Shown here: positions 50,959 to 63,500 of the stretch, piece by piece | How positions within the stretch are numbered: position 1 is the first letter of the stretch | Layout: the number at the start of each line of letters is the position of its first letter | From: Rhipidocladum racemiflorum | Taxonomy: Eukaryota; Streptophyta; Magnoliopsida; Poales; Poaceae | Direction of reading: 5' to 3' | NCBI GenBank assembly: GCA_036346355.1 | Contig: CM070576.1 | Coordinates: 13,003,558 to 13,067,557 of the forward strand | DNA: 64,000 nucleotides | Program-made: the position numbers and the translations under genes | The notes under the pieces: generated by a model | Told to the model about the DNA's origin: nothing | Database searches by the model: none | The model's input: only the letters and a program-made list of their open reading frames with translations

Positions 50959-53900
50959 TGTCGGGACCCCGAATTTGCAAATCCGGACCCTCTGTGTATT
51001 CAGCACTAGTCCAGGAACGCGCTAGTGCACACAGTCTTAACATCGGTAAATATCACAATCATACCAAACGATACCAATAAAGTACTTTATTTAAATAACC
51101 AAACTGGTTGCTCGACCTTATGGTCAAATTACAAATGTATGCCTCGCAAGGCGAAACTTATTCAGAGAAAAATAATAGCAAGGAAAATAAGATAACTCAT
51201 TGGCGCCATCCAAGATACCACAGTAACCGATCGGGCTCACATCCCTAAGTAGATGGATCCTTTTGGAGTTCCTCCTCCAAAGTCGGCGTAGTCTCCTCTT
51301 CAACCGGTATTGTGTTGAGGCAAGGGTGAGTACTTGGTACTCGGCAAGTCATGCATGCACGAATGCAAGCTAATATACTATATGCATGGCTTGGTACAAA
51401 GGAATAGCTCAAGGTATATTTGCAGTAAACAGCATTTGACAAGTAATATAAGTAGATTCGAAAGCAGTAGAAATAAGTAAAGCGTAAATAACTTTTCCAG
51501 AAGTTTAATAAACATTTTTCCCCATCCTAAACCACATTTCCGTCAACTTCACTATTAAACCAGCCCAACCTTTCAAATCCAGGTTATTTTCAGAAAATCT
51601 AACCCTTGACTGTAATTCCCGAGCATTGTCCAGTACCGTGGACTCGGCTATTTAAATAGATTCTACACTCTGCAGAGGTTATGCACTTTACCCACAAGAT
51701 ACAGTCAAACACCACAAAGGCGAGTTCCCGTAACAAAGTCTTTCGGAAGCCTCAAACAACACAGGTGGTCCTCTCCGGTTCGTGCTCTACACCATCCCTT
51801 CCCTTAGCCAAGGCGAAGTATGGGACCAACACACCGTTAGATGGGTATCTGGCCACAGCCACGATACGCTCCCCCGTACAATCACACAAACGGTGTAATT
51901 GACACCCTGAGGCTCCACAAGTGAGTCCTTAGCGACTTAGTCAACTAGGGCCGTCCCATTCCAGCCATGTGGTTGCAAGTATGACCCAGTTCAAAGGCTT
52001 GCAAGGTTAAGTCCTTAGAGTGACCAGGCAAGACTACCCAAGAACCAAATCAACATTCCCAACGCCACAATCGGCCCACCTGATTACTCTTGCCACATGC
52101 CCCTGTCGAAAAACTTTTATCAAACCCCAGTTGATTACCATGCACCACGTGCCATCAACATCACATGATACTTTTCCAAAACAGGTTCAATATATCATTA
52201 AGTCAATATTAACATTTAATTATCCAAAATCATGTTATGAGCACGTAGCAGGTCTAAGCAGTATACTACAAATGCCTAAACCCATGTTGGCAAGTTAATA
52301 ATGTCCAACTAGTAATCCACAACTAGGGTGACAAGGGATCATGGCACATACTTAAATAATCAAGGTGTCATACAGCAAATTGGTATTTATCTAATCCCCA
52401 TGTTTAAGCAAAGTATTTTTCTAATTGAACTAGCATGCAATAGTTTAAAATCAAAATAGATTTCGAAATAGGATCAACATGGTCAAAGCACAACTTGCCT
52501 TCAAAAAGTACTTGCTCTTGGTCTTGAGTTGGATCCTGAGCCAATACTTCTCCTTCGAATCCTTCCCAAGCACTTCAACGTCTACTCGTAAAAGCGTGCA
52601 AATAGCAAATACACAAATAAACACTAGGCAAAAACATCCCAAAACTCCAAATAAAATCCATAAACAGAGAGAACATAATTTTGTGGATTTTTAGAAACTG
52701 GAATCGTCAAATTCGGAGTTAAAACGCAAAAGTTATGATTATTTAAAGTTTAAATAATCAATTAAATAATTTTACAGAGAAAAACTTTAGTCCAAAAATT
52801 AAATAAAATTCATACTTAGGTAGATCTCAATTTTATACAAATTTAGAAATTTGAATCACTCAAATCGGAGTTGAAACGCAAAAGTTATAAGCGTTTGAAG
52901 TTTGAATCTAAATTTGAATCAATATTTCGAATTAATAAATCATTTTCTTTTCGAAATTAATTATTGCGTCAAAGATGGACACGTGGCAGCCTCTGATTGG
53001 TCCACGGTGTTTTTGCTGACGCCAGCACCAACGGCTCCCACGATGACGCCAAAGATGACGTCATCATGCCACGCGGCATCACCCGGTGATGACACGTGTC
53101 CTGATCGCGGTTGTGGATCGGCGACGGCACGGCTTGGTCCACGCAGTGAATCCGTCCATCGGACCGTGTCGGCCGACATGCGACCCCACTTGTCGGGCCG
53201 CTTGGGCTCATCTTTGGCGCGGCGCGCGGCAGCTGCGGCCCCTCGAACGCGGCCCCGCGTGTCGAGACACGCTGGCCACGCCGAAAGTGTCTGCGACTAG
53301 AGTACACGCGGGCGCTATCCTGGCCGCGTTGGTTTGAAATCCGACGCTGATTGGATCTAGGCTCATGTGTTGGAAGCGGACGTGGCCGATCGTGGGCCGT
53401 TGGATCTTAATCCAACGGTCCGCATCCGATCTGGGTTCCGAGGTTTTGGTTACACGTGGCTCACCTGGATCGTTGGATTTCGATCGGACGGTTGGCGTGC
53501 TTGGGGTTGACGATGGTGTTATGGCGGCGCTGCTCGTCGGAGTCGGGAAGGCGACCTCCCACACGGCGTTTGAGGGCGTCTCCGTGAAGTGATCACTACT
53601 TCCCAGACGCGCCTGCGTCCTTGCGGTCTCGGATCTCGCCACCAACACGACGGAGATCCGGATTCGGCGCGAACGACGCCAAAACCCTAAATTAACCCTA
53701 ATCAACTCCGGCGAGGAATCGTGAGCACGGAGGAGCTCTCCGAGTGGCGGCTAGGGCAAAAGGTGCGCCGGTGACGGTGATCCTCGGCACGCACTCACGC
53801 CTTAAATACTGGCTCGGACGTCGAGATGCGCCGCGGTTTCCATGGCGAGGCGATGCGAGCGGCGAGTCCGGCTTCGGACAGCGGCGGCGACGCGGCTCAA

Positions 53901-54423
53901 TCCTAGCCGTCCACAGCGGCATGACGGACGGCCACGATCGCATCGGGCACGAACGGGTTCGACTTCGGTCGACTAGGGGCGACGTGGCGCATCACAACCG
54001 TTGGATCTTGATCCAGCGATCCGCGTAACTAGGGTTAGGCGACGGGTTCGGCTCGACCACGTGGCTGGTCGGACTCGAACTTCGAGTCGACTCGGGCTCG
54101 ATCGGATGAACAGATAACCACTGGATTTTCCAGCGATTTAATATTTAAAATAATTCCCAGTAATTCATTTAATTCATTAAAAATAGCAAATGACTCAGAA
54201 AAATTCCAGAAAAATTCTGGAAAATATTTTGGATCATTTTGGACTCAAATAAAATATTTCCAACAAAATTTTATTTGCAAAATCAAATTCTTTAATTATT
54301 TCAAAATGGAATAAATTCAAATAAATTCCAAATAAATCCAAATAAATTCCAGAAAATTCCAAAAATTCACCAAAGTGCCAATCACACATGAATTTAAGAA
54401 AAGAAAAATTTTGGGGTGTTACA
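50959..54423 (-). repeat. Solo LTR B2 (3.5-kb Gypsy family) in the Tat pol
   Basis: 3,465 bp, closely related to 40856-44352 at both ends and in long AT-rich parts, flanked by GCTTT (50954-50958 and 54424-54428). No internal region exists. Differences from B1 are concentrated in the middle (about 52960-54050). Confidence 0.9.
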
Positions 54424-57400
54424 GCTTTGTACCCTTGGCGCGCCGTACTCGAGGTCGGTCGGGAGGACGGCCTCCGCTCCGAACACCAAAAATAATGGCG
54501 TGAACCCGGTCGACCGGGTCGGCGTGGTTCGCAGGCTCCAAAGAATGGGAGGCAGCTCAGCGGCCCACCGTCCCGCAAACTTCTTCAGTCGAATGAAGAT
54601 TCGCGGCTTGAGTCCTTTGAGGATCATGCCGGTAGCCCGCTCGGCCTGGCCGTTGGCGCGGGGGTGCGCAACTGCCGCCCAGTCGACTCGGATGTTGAAG
54701 TCGTCGCAGAACTCGAGGAACTCCTTCCCTGTGAACTGTGTTCCGTTGTCGTTGATGATGGAGTTCGGGACTCCGAATCGGTAGACAATGTCGCGGAAGA
54801 AGCTTGCCGCCTGCGCCGAGGTAATAGTCGCCAACGGTTTGGCTTCTATCCACTTGATGAACTTGTCCACAGCGATGAGCAAGTGAGTGAAGCCCCCGGG
54901 CGCCTTTCTGAAGGGCCCGACCAGGTCGAGCCCCCAAACCGCGAAGGGCCACGTGATGGGGATCGTCTGCAGGGCTTGTGCGGGCAGGTGCGTTTGCCTG
55001 GCGAAGAATTGGCACCCTTCGCAGGTGCGGACGATTTGCGTAGCGTCCGCCACGGCGGTCGGCCAGTAGAAACCTTGTCGGAAGGCCTTTCCTACCAGGG
55101 ACCATGGCGCGGCATGGTGCCCGCAGACCCCGCCGTGGATATCCAGCAGAAGGTGCTTCCCTTGGTCGGCCGGGATACACCTTTGGAGGATTCCGGATGG
55201 GCTCCTCTTATAGAGGGTGCCGTCGATCAGGACAAAAGACTTGGCCCGCCGAACGAGACGTCGAGCCTCCGTGGTATCGGCGGGGAGTGAGCCGTCCGTC
55301 AACCGATCGATGAAGGGTCGCCTCCAGTCGGACTCGACGTTTAGCACGTTAGAGTCCGACCTGGGCGGTGGTTCGCCTGCCTGAGAGTCGGCTGGAGCGC
55401 CTGCTTTTGGGAGGTCAAGCGCACCCTCAGCGATGGGGTCAACCCGAACAGATGGCTTGTGGAGGTCGGAGACAAAGACGCCGGGAGGGACCGGTCCCTT
55501 GCTGGAGGCGAGATTGGCAAGGGAGTCGGCCTCACCATTGTGGCACCGATAGCTGTGATGGAGCTCGAATCCCCTGAACCTTTCCTCGAGCTTGCGGACC
55601 TCCATACAGTAGGCGGCCATCCGAGGGTCGCGAGGCTCAGCGGCCTTCATAACCTGGTTGACGACCAGCTTGGAGTCGCCGTGGACGTAGAGCCGCCGAG
55701 CGCCGAGATCGGCAGCGATCCGGAGGCTGTTGACGAGGGCCTCATACTCGGCAACATTATTGGTGGCGTTGAAGAGCAGCCGGATGGCGTACAGGAGCTT
55801 GTTGCCGAGGGGGGAAACGATGACGATCCCTGCACCGGCCCCATTCCTGGTGTAGGACCCATCAAAGTACATTGTCCAATACTCGGGGTCCTCGACCATC
55901 GGTGGGACTTGTGCTTCGGTCCACTCGGCGACGAAGTCGGCCAAAGCTTGCGACTTGATCGCCGTCTTGGGGACGTACGATATGTCGAGGCCATTGAGCT
56001 CAAGAGCCCACTTGGCGATCCTTCCGGTGGCATCGCGGTTGTGGACGATTTCCCTGAGTGGTGATGAAGTCACCACGGAGACGGGGTGCTGGTCGAAGTA
56101 GTGGACCAGCTTCCTCTTGGCGATGAGCACAGAGTACAACAACTTCTGTACTTGGGGGTACCGAACCTTTGTCTCGGACAGTACTTCGCTGACGAAGTAG
56201 ACCGGCCTCTGTATCTTGAACATGCGGCCTTCTTCCGCTCGCTCCACGACGAGCACCGCGCTGACGACCTGGGTCGTGGCGGCGATGTAGAGGAGTAGCG
56301 GTTCTTGAGGTTCTGGTGCGACCAACACCGGGGGCGAAGTCAGGAATGCCTTCAGTCGACTGAGGGCTTCCTGAGCTTCTTGAGTCCAGCAGAACCAATC
56401 GGACTTTTTCATCAGCTTGTAGAGTGGCATCCCGCGTTCGCCGAGGCGGGACACAAAGCGGCTTAAAGCCGCAAGACATCCCATCAGCTTCTGGACTCCT
56501 TTCAGGTCGTTGATCGGCCCCATCCTCATAATGGCGGAGATCTTGTCGCGGTTGGCTTCGATGCCGCGCTCGGAGACGATGAAGCCGAGCAATTTCCCTT
56601 TGGGGACCCCGAAAACGCACTTTTCGGGGTTGAGTCTTATGCGAAACCGCCGAAGGTTCGCGAAAGTCTCCTCTAGGTCGGTGACGAGGTCGTCTGCCCT
56701 CCTTGTCTTGACGACAATGTCATCGACGTAGGATTCGATGTTACGGCCTATTTGATCTGAAAAGCATGCTTGCATACATCGCTGGTATGTTGCGCCCGCG
56801 TTTTTCAGACCAAAGGGCATAGTGACGTAATAATATGAGCCGTGCGGAGTGATAAAGGAGGTTGCGAGCTGGTCGGACTCCTTCATCACAATCTAGTGAT
56901 AGCCGGAGTAGGCATCCAGAAACGAGAGGGTCTCACACCCGGCGGTGGAGTCCATAACTTGGTCGATGCGAGGCAATGGGAACGGGTCTTTCGGGCAGGC
57001 TTTGTTGAGGCTTGTGTAGTCAACACACATTCTCCATTGCCCTGACTTTTTCTTTACAAGGACGGGATTGGCTAGCCACTCGGGGTGGCGCACTTCCTTT
57101 ACAAAGCCAGCGGCCAAAAGTTTGGCGATTTCTTCTCCGATAGCCCGGCGCTTCTCTTCGTCGAAGCAGCGCAGGCGTTGGCGGCAGATGCAGGCCCTGG
57201 TCGGATGTTGAGGGAGTGCTCGGCGACCTCCTTTGGAACTCCCGGCATGTCTGAGGGTTTCCACGCGAAGACGTCTCGGTTTGCCCGGAGGAAGTCGACG
57301 AGCGCGCTTTCCTATTTGGCCGGGAGGGTGGCCCCGATCCGCACTATTTTGGCGGGTCCTCAGGATCGACCCCGACCTCCTTCGCGTCCTCCGTGGGCGC

Positions 57401-58764
57401 GAAGGAGCTTGGCCCCGACCTGCCGGAGTCGGGGGCGGACTCGGGGGCCTTCCCCTGGAGGCGAGTGAGCTCGGCGGAAGCGACGACCGCCGAAGCTAGC
57501 TCACAACTGCTCCGTTTGCAGTTGTAAGCGAGCTGGAAGGAGGTGGCCACGGTGATGACGCCCTTTGGCCCTGGCATCTTCAGCTTAAGGTAGGTGTAGT
57601 TGGGGACCGCCATGAATTTTGCGTAACATGGCCGCCCTAAGATAGAGTGGTAAGAGCCGGGAAAGCCCACAACCTCAAAGGTGAGGCTCTCGGTGCGAAA
57701 GTTGTCCGGGCTCCCAAAGGTGACGGCGGTGACCTGCCGAGTGGATGGGCTGTTGGCACTGGAACGACGCCGTGGAAGGGCGCCTTGCTCGGCCGAAGGC
57801 GGTCGCGGCGACTCGTGGCGTCCAGGGTCTCGACATACATGATGTTGAGACCGCTGCCGCCGTCCATAAGCACCTTGGTCAGGCTCTTCGTCCCCACGAC
57901 GGGGTCGACGACGAGCGGGTAGTGTCCGGGGTGTGGGACATGGTCGGGGTGATCAGTCCGATCGAAGGCGATCGGGTACTCCGACCACCTCAGGTAACTG
58001 GGTACGGCAGGGGTCGCTGTGTGGACCTCTCGGTGGGCGAGCTTCAACCGTCGTTTGTCGGCGTAGCATTCTGCCCCTCCGAAGATCATGAGGCAACCGT
58101 CGAGTTGCGAAAACTCGTCGGTCGCCCCATGGCCCTTTGCCTCTTCGTCGGGCGCTGGATCGCGCTTCTTCCCCTTACCCCATGACGTCGTGGGGTTCCT
58201 AGAGAGAAAACGCTTCAAGACTTCGCAGTCCTGATACTTGTGTTTGACGGGATAGTCGTGATTCGGGCACGGACTATCCATCAACTTTTCGAAGCGGTCG
58301 GGCGTCTGCCGGGCCTGCTGTTTGGCAGGTCAGTCGGCAGCGGTGACCATTCGACCTTCGCGGCCCTAATTCCCCTTTCGCTTCCTTTTGTCGGGACGGT
58401 CGGAAGGGGCGCCGACCTCAGGGCCAGATGTTTTGCGGGCTGTCTTCCTTTCGAAGATGGCCCCCACGGCCTCCTCACCGGAGGCGTGATTGGTGGCAAT
58501 GTCGAGGAGCTCCTTGGTGGTCCGGGGCTTAGCACAGCCCAACTTGTGGAACAGGGCTTCGCATGTGGTGCCGTAGATGAATGCCCCCACGACGTCAGTG
58601 TCTCGGACGTCGGGAAGCTCGTTGCACCGCTGGGAGAAGCGGCGAATGTAGTCCCGGAGGGTCTCGCCTGGTTGCTGCTTGCAGCTCTTCAAGTCCCAGG
58701 AGTTGCCAGGGCGCTTGTAAGTACCCTGGAAGTTCCCGACGAAAAGGCTCGTCAGGTCGGCCCA
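54424..58764 (-). pseudogene. Tat gag-pol: gag C-part, protease, RT, dual RNase H, integrase
   Basis: Gag: TYKRPGNSWDL, KQQPGETLRDYIRRFSQRCNE (58700-58600) and a CCHC-like end (58270). Protease: VLMDGGSGLNIMY (about 57870-57830). RT: NPVLVKKKSGQWRMCVDYTS, MPFGLKNAGATYQ, SYVDD (about 56730). RNase H: PVYFVSEVLSETKVRYPQ. Second RNase H: YFDGSYTRNGAGAGIVIVSP, VAEYEAL, VHGDSKLVVNQV (about 55860-55650). Integrase: CEGCQFFARQTH, GLDLVGPF, NDNGTQFTG, HPRANGQAERA, to EYGAPRVQS at the solo LTR. Catalytic residues are present, but a TAG (56895-56893) in RT after DAYSGYH and frame changes in gag/protease disable it. The dual RNase H is the mark of the Tat lineage. Confidence 0.9.
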
Positions 58765-60559
58765 GCATGCCGGTCTCATGGTACCTAAAACAACAAGAAA
58801 GGACGAACGTGAGTTCAACACTCAGCAAGTATATTGCAATGGTACAAAAGAACAATTACATGGCTACAACACTTCACTTCATGCCTGTCATCTTATTCAT
58901 GCTCACATATCATTATTCACATATCATCATCATCATGTATGCAATGCGATGCGATGCACATGTCTCCTGGAAGCACATACCGGTATTGCTGAGTGCACAC
59001 CCGTCGACGTGCACCCTCTTTCCCCTTCCATCCCGTAGATGGAGGGTGCCTACGCATCGCTTCCATTCACCGCGGTGGATGGAATCACGGTGTAGGTTTT
59101 ACTCAATGGCGCCCCGGACTAGTCATAACTTTCTCACCGACCTTACCGAACTAGTTATGACTTTCTCACCGACCTGGCCATGTATCATGCCATGAATGCA
59201 AACATGCCAACATCATAAATAACTTGTACATTAACACATGGCATTTCAACATAATAAACCGTATTCATCATATCAATAGTAAACATTAAAGCATGGCATG
59301 TGAACACATCTTATATTCAATTGCATCTCATCAAAACTAACAATCCTACAACCCGCTACCCATTCCAATACACTTGCCTCAACCACGGGCGACGGATTGA
59401 CGTGAAGTAGGGGGCACTCCCGGGGTCACACCACCTGCACATAGGTAACACACACTCAAAATCATGCCCACAACACAATACGCAAACACTCTTCTACCCC
59501 GACTTCGCAGACTACTCGCAAAACCCAAAAACAGAGGTTCTGTCCCGCCGGGACAGCAGACTTCCAACGAGCATAACTTGGGTTCTAAGACTCCGAATCG
59601 ATTAAACGAGTACATCCTCGCGTAGATTAGGAAATTTCCTAACTTTTTCTAAGTATATGGAAAAACTGATTCGGACTCTAAAGTGGTTTAATTTACAGAA
59701 TACCGTGATGTGTTCCAATCTCATCACAGTTTTTAGCACATTCGGTAAAACGAGAATAACTTTCAAATGATCGTAATTAAACGTTCTTTACATCCAATTA
59801 AAGGTATTTCAATTACCTACAACTTCTTCAACAGGCGGACGACCAAATTCCGACTCTAAATTGACGAAATCTCAAACCCTAGGTCGACTGCACAATCTGC
59901 CCGAAACAGAGAACGTTGCAATCTCTAGATTTCATCTAATCTACCCAATTACAGCACCACCAATTGATCTAAAAACATGATATCAACCCTTAGAACAGTA
60001 CCTAGACCAATCCAAAGGATTCCCGCGGCCATACCTTCGCCCGACGAACGAAGAACCAACGGATCTCCTCCCGGTTCACGCGATCTCCTTCCTCGCTCCA
60101 AATCCACCGGATCTCCTCGTCGCGGAGCGCTCCAATGGACTGATATGCACGGTGGTGAGGTGGAGAACCCCCCTAGGGGCAGTAAGGGTTGGTGGAGAGG
60201 TAAGGAGAGGGGCGCAAGGGGCTAGGGAGGTGGCGGCTAGGAGAGCTGGAGGCAAGTGGTGGAGGGGAGAGTGGGGGGGCGGCTAGGGTTACAGGGGGCG
60301 CAAGGGGCTAAGGGGCTGGCGCAAGCAGCCCCCCTTTGGTGCCCACCTCCCCCCCATGGGCCAACGGGCCCCTCTTTTGGCCAAGGTGGGATTCCCCCTA
60401 AAGCCCAACTAGCCCCGGAAAGGCCCAAATTTCCGAATTTGGCCCGCAAACACGATTAAACTCCATAGCGTAAAGTTTTCAACCTCCATATTCACATCTT
60501 ATAATGTTTTTCCCTCAAACTTCATATTTTATAAGATTATGACCTTCCGTAGTGTCACA
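58765..60559 (-). repeat. Second, truncated LTR-A copy
   Basis: Homologous to 32471-34220 along its whole length (catgccggtctcatggtacc ... gtagtgtcaca). About 650 bp of the LTR are missing on the left, where it joins the Tat gag. It has small extra segments near 58905 and 59030 relative to the first copy. It could be the remains of the 5' LTR of Gypsy-A, but the flanks (TAGAC at 31812-31816, CGCGT at 60560-60564) do not match as a target duplication. Confidence 0.85.
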
Positions 60560-63500
60560 CGCGTGGCGCCAACCAATATACCACAGGCAACTGACTAGGC
60601 TTGCTCCCTAGTTAGACGGCTCCTCTTGGATCTCCTCCTCCAAAGCTGGTGTGGACTCTTCTTCAACTGATGTTGTATTGTGGCAAGGGTGAGTACTTGG
60701 TACTCAGCAAGTCATGCACAGAATGCAAACTAATATACTATATGCATGGCTTAATACAAAGGAATAGCTCATGGTTCATTTGCAGTAACAACATTTAACA
60801 AGTAATAAGTAGATTCGAAAGCAGTAAAAACAAGTATATCATCAATAACTTTTCCAGGAGTTAAATAAACATCTTCCCCATTCCTAATCCACATTTTCAT
60901 CAACGTCATTACTAAACCAAACCAAACCTTTCAAGTCCAAGTTATTTTCAAGAAAGTCTAACCCTTGACTGTAATTCCCGAGCAATGTCCAATGCCGCAT
61001 GAGACCACGTTTATTCGTGTAGATTTTACACTCTGCAGAGGTTATGCACTTTACCCACAAGATACAGCCAAACACCACAAAGGCGAGTGATCGTAACAAA
61101 GCCTTTCGGAAACTGCTAACTATACAAGTGAACCTTTCCGATTTTTGCCATACAACATCCCTTCCCTTAACAAAGGCGAAGTATGGGACCGACATACCGT
61201 TGGATCGGTACCATGCCATAGCCTTGGTACGCTCCCCTTTCAAGCTACACAAAAAGTGTAGTTGACACCCGAGGTATCACATGCAAGTTATTAGTAAATT
61301 ACTCAACTAGGACTGTCCCACTCCGGTCACGTGGTTGCACGATTGACTCAGTTCAAAGGCTTGCAAGGTTAAGTCCTTATGTTGACCAGGGCAAGACTAC
61401 CCGAAGAACCAAATCGACGTTCCCGGTGCCACAACTGGCCCACCCGATCATTCTTGCCACATGCCCCGGTCGAAAACTATTTATCAAACCCCCAGTTGTT
61501 TACCATGCACCACGTGCCATCAACATCATCATCAATAACACATGACATCTTTCCAAAACAGGTTCCATATCTCATTAAGTCAATGTTATCATGTAATTGT
61601 CAAAATCATGTCATGTATACGTGGCAGGTCTAAGCATTACACTACAACGGTCTAAATACCCATGTTGGCAATTTAATAATGTCCAACTATTTAATCGTCA
61701 ACTAGGGTGACAAGGGGTTCATGTCATACAATTATTTATGTCAAGGTGGCATATAGCAACTAGGCAATTAACTAATCTCCCAAGATTAATTAAAGCATTT
61801 TCTAATTGAACTAGCATGAAATAATTTAAATCAAATTAATTTCAAAATGGGATCAACATGGTCAAAGCACAACTTACCTTCAAAGAGTACTTGATCTTGG
61901 TCCTGAGATGGCTCCTGGGTCAAGACTTCACCTTTGAAGCCTTTGGGCACTTCAACGTCTACTCGTACGCGTGCAAATAGCAATAAATAAATAAAAAATA
62001 GGCAAAAAGTATCCAAAAATTCAAATAAAGTTCACAAGCAGAGAGATCATATTTTTATAAGTTTTAGAAATTTGAATCGTCCAAAACGGAGTTGAAATGC
62101 AAAAGTTATAATTGTTTAAAGTTTAAAGAAAATGTTAATTAAATATAAATAGAGAAAATTCCATAATAAAAAATTAATTAAAATTCATATTTGAGTAGAT
62201 CTCAATTTTATAAAAATTTAGAAACTGGAATCGTTCAAATCGGAGTTAAAATGTAAAAGTTATAAGCGTTTGAAGTTTGAATCTAAATTTAAAATCAATA
62301 AACCGAATTAATTCATTTATTTTTATATTGAAAAACCGAATAATGACGTCAGCACGGAAATTCATTTTCCACCGAATTATTTTTCTATTGAAAAAAAATC
62401 AGATTATTGCGTCGGCTGACGTCGGCCGGTCCATGGACGTGGTCCACGGTTCGGGCTCGGTCCACCGTGGACCCGGTCCACGGTGCACGTGCCTCGGCGG
62501 ATGGGACTGCTGGCGATGTCATTTCTTGATGTCGATCTTGGCGCTGCTCGGTAGGACTCTGACATGCGGGCCCCACCGTGACGTCAGCATGACGTCACGG
62601 CTGACGTCATGGTGCCGTTGGACAGCCGCTGACACGCGGGTCCCATGCTGACGTCACGCGTGACGTCAGCGGCGACCGGGCGGCAACCGCGCTGACCGTG
62701 ACGGTCAGGCTTCTGGCCACGTGGCTCGATCTGGGCCGTTGATTTGAAAATCAACGGTCCAGATCAGATCCAACCTCACGCGTTATGGAATTACGCGGTT
62801 GATCTGGCCCGTTCGATCCGAAACGGACGGCCGAGATTGGATCTGAGCCGCGCGGCTTCAAGCACCGACGAGGCATGACCCGGCGTGCGATGCGTGGTGC
62901 TATCTACGCCATTCGATCTCAATCGAACGATTGGGATCTACCCGCGCACGGTGCGGTTGCGGCTACGTGGCTTAATCTCGTGCGTTGGATCTAAATCCAA
63001 CGGCTGAGATTGGATCTAAATGCCGCAACATGGATTTCATTGCGGTGACGCGGACTAACGTGGGCCGTTGGATCTTGATCCAACCGTCCAGATCTAATCT
63101 AGTTTCTACGGGTTCGGGAATACGTGAGCTCACCGTAGCCGTCGAATGGCGATCGGACGGTCCGTGGAGCTCCCCGATTTCGATGGCGTTTTGCCGCGCC
63201 GCGCATCGGAGCCGAGGAAGACGACCACGAAGCGTGGTGTTTCAGGCGGATCCGGCGAGGTGAGTGGTATCGCTCGGCGCGCCTCGACGAACGGTTCCAG
63301 ATTCGCTCAACAAATACGGAGAGCGGCTTCGGCGGACGACGGAAACGGCAGAAACGCGCGCGGCGTGCGCACTCCCAACTTCGGCAAGCTCTAGCGCGGA
63401 CGTGGCAGCGGCTCAGGTTCGATGAGTTAGGGCTACGGGTGCGCACGGAAGAGGCGGTACCGACACGGGTGGCGGTGCAATAAATAGCCCCTCGACATCC

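Larger units (their letters stand above)
36452..58764 (-). mobile_element. Tat-lineage Gypsy retrotransposon with antisense genes, 5' end deleted, three solo LTRs inside
   Basis: Minus strand order from right to left: gag C-terminal part, protease, RT, RNase H, second RNase H, integrase (58764-50621), a long 3' region with plus-strand antisense genes, tandem repeats, a polypurine tract and the 3' LTR (37351-36452). A second, archaeal-type RNase H and antisense ORFs downstream of pol are established features of Tat/Retand-type Gypsy elements. The 5' LTR, primer site and gag N-terminus are missing, as the sequence switches to an LTR-A copy at 58765. The left target would be GATCT (36447-36451), but the partner is lost. 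Insertions of 3497, 3303 and 3465 bp interrupt it. Confidence 0.87.

Noticed and set aside
31817..60559. Reading 31817-60559 as one intact Gypsy-A element with the Tat nested inside
   Set aside because: The outer 5-bp flanks differ (TAGAC against CGCGT), and the region from gag to RT of Gypsy-A is absent on the right of the Tat element. At least one additional deletion or exchange is needed.
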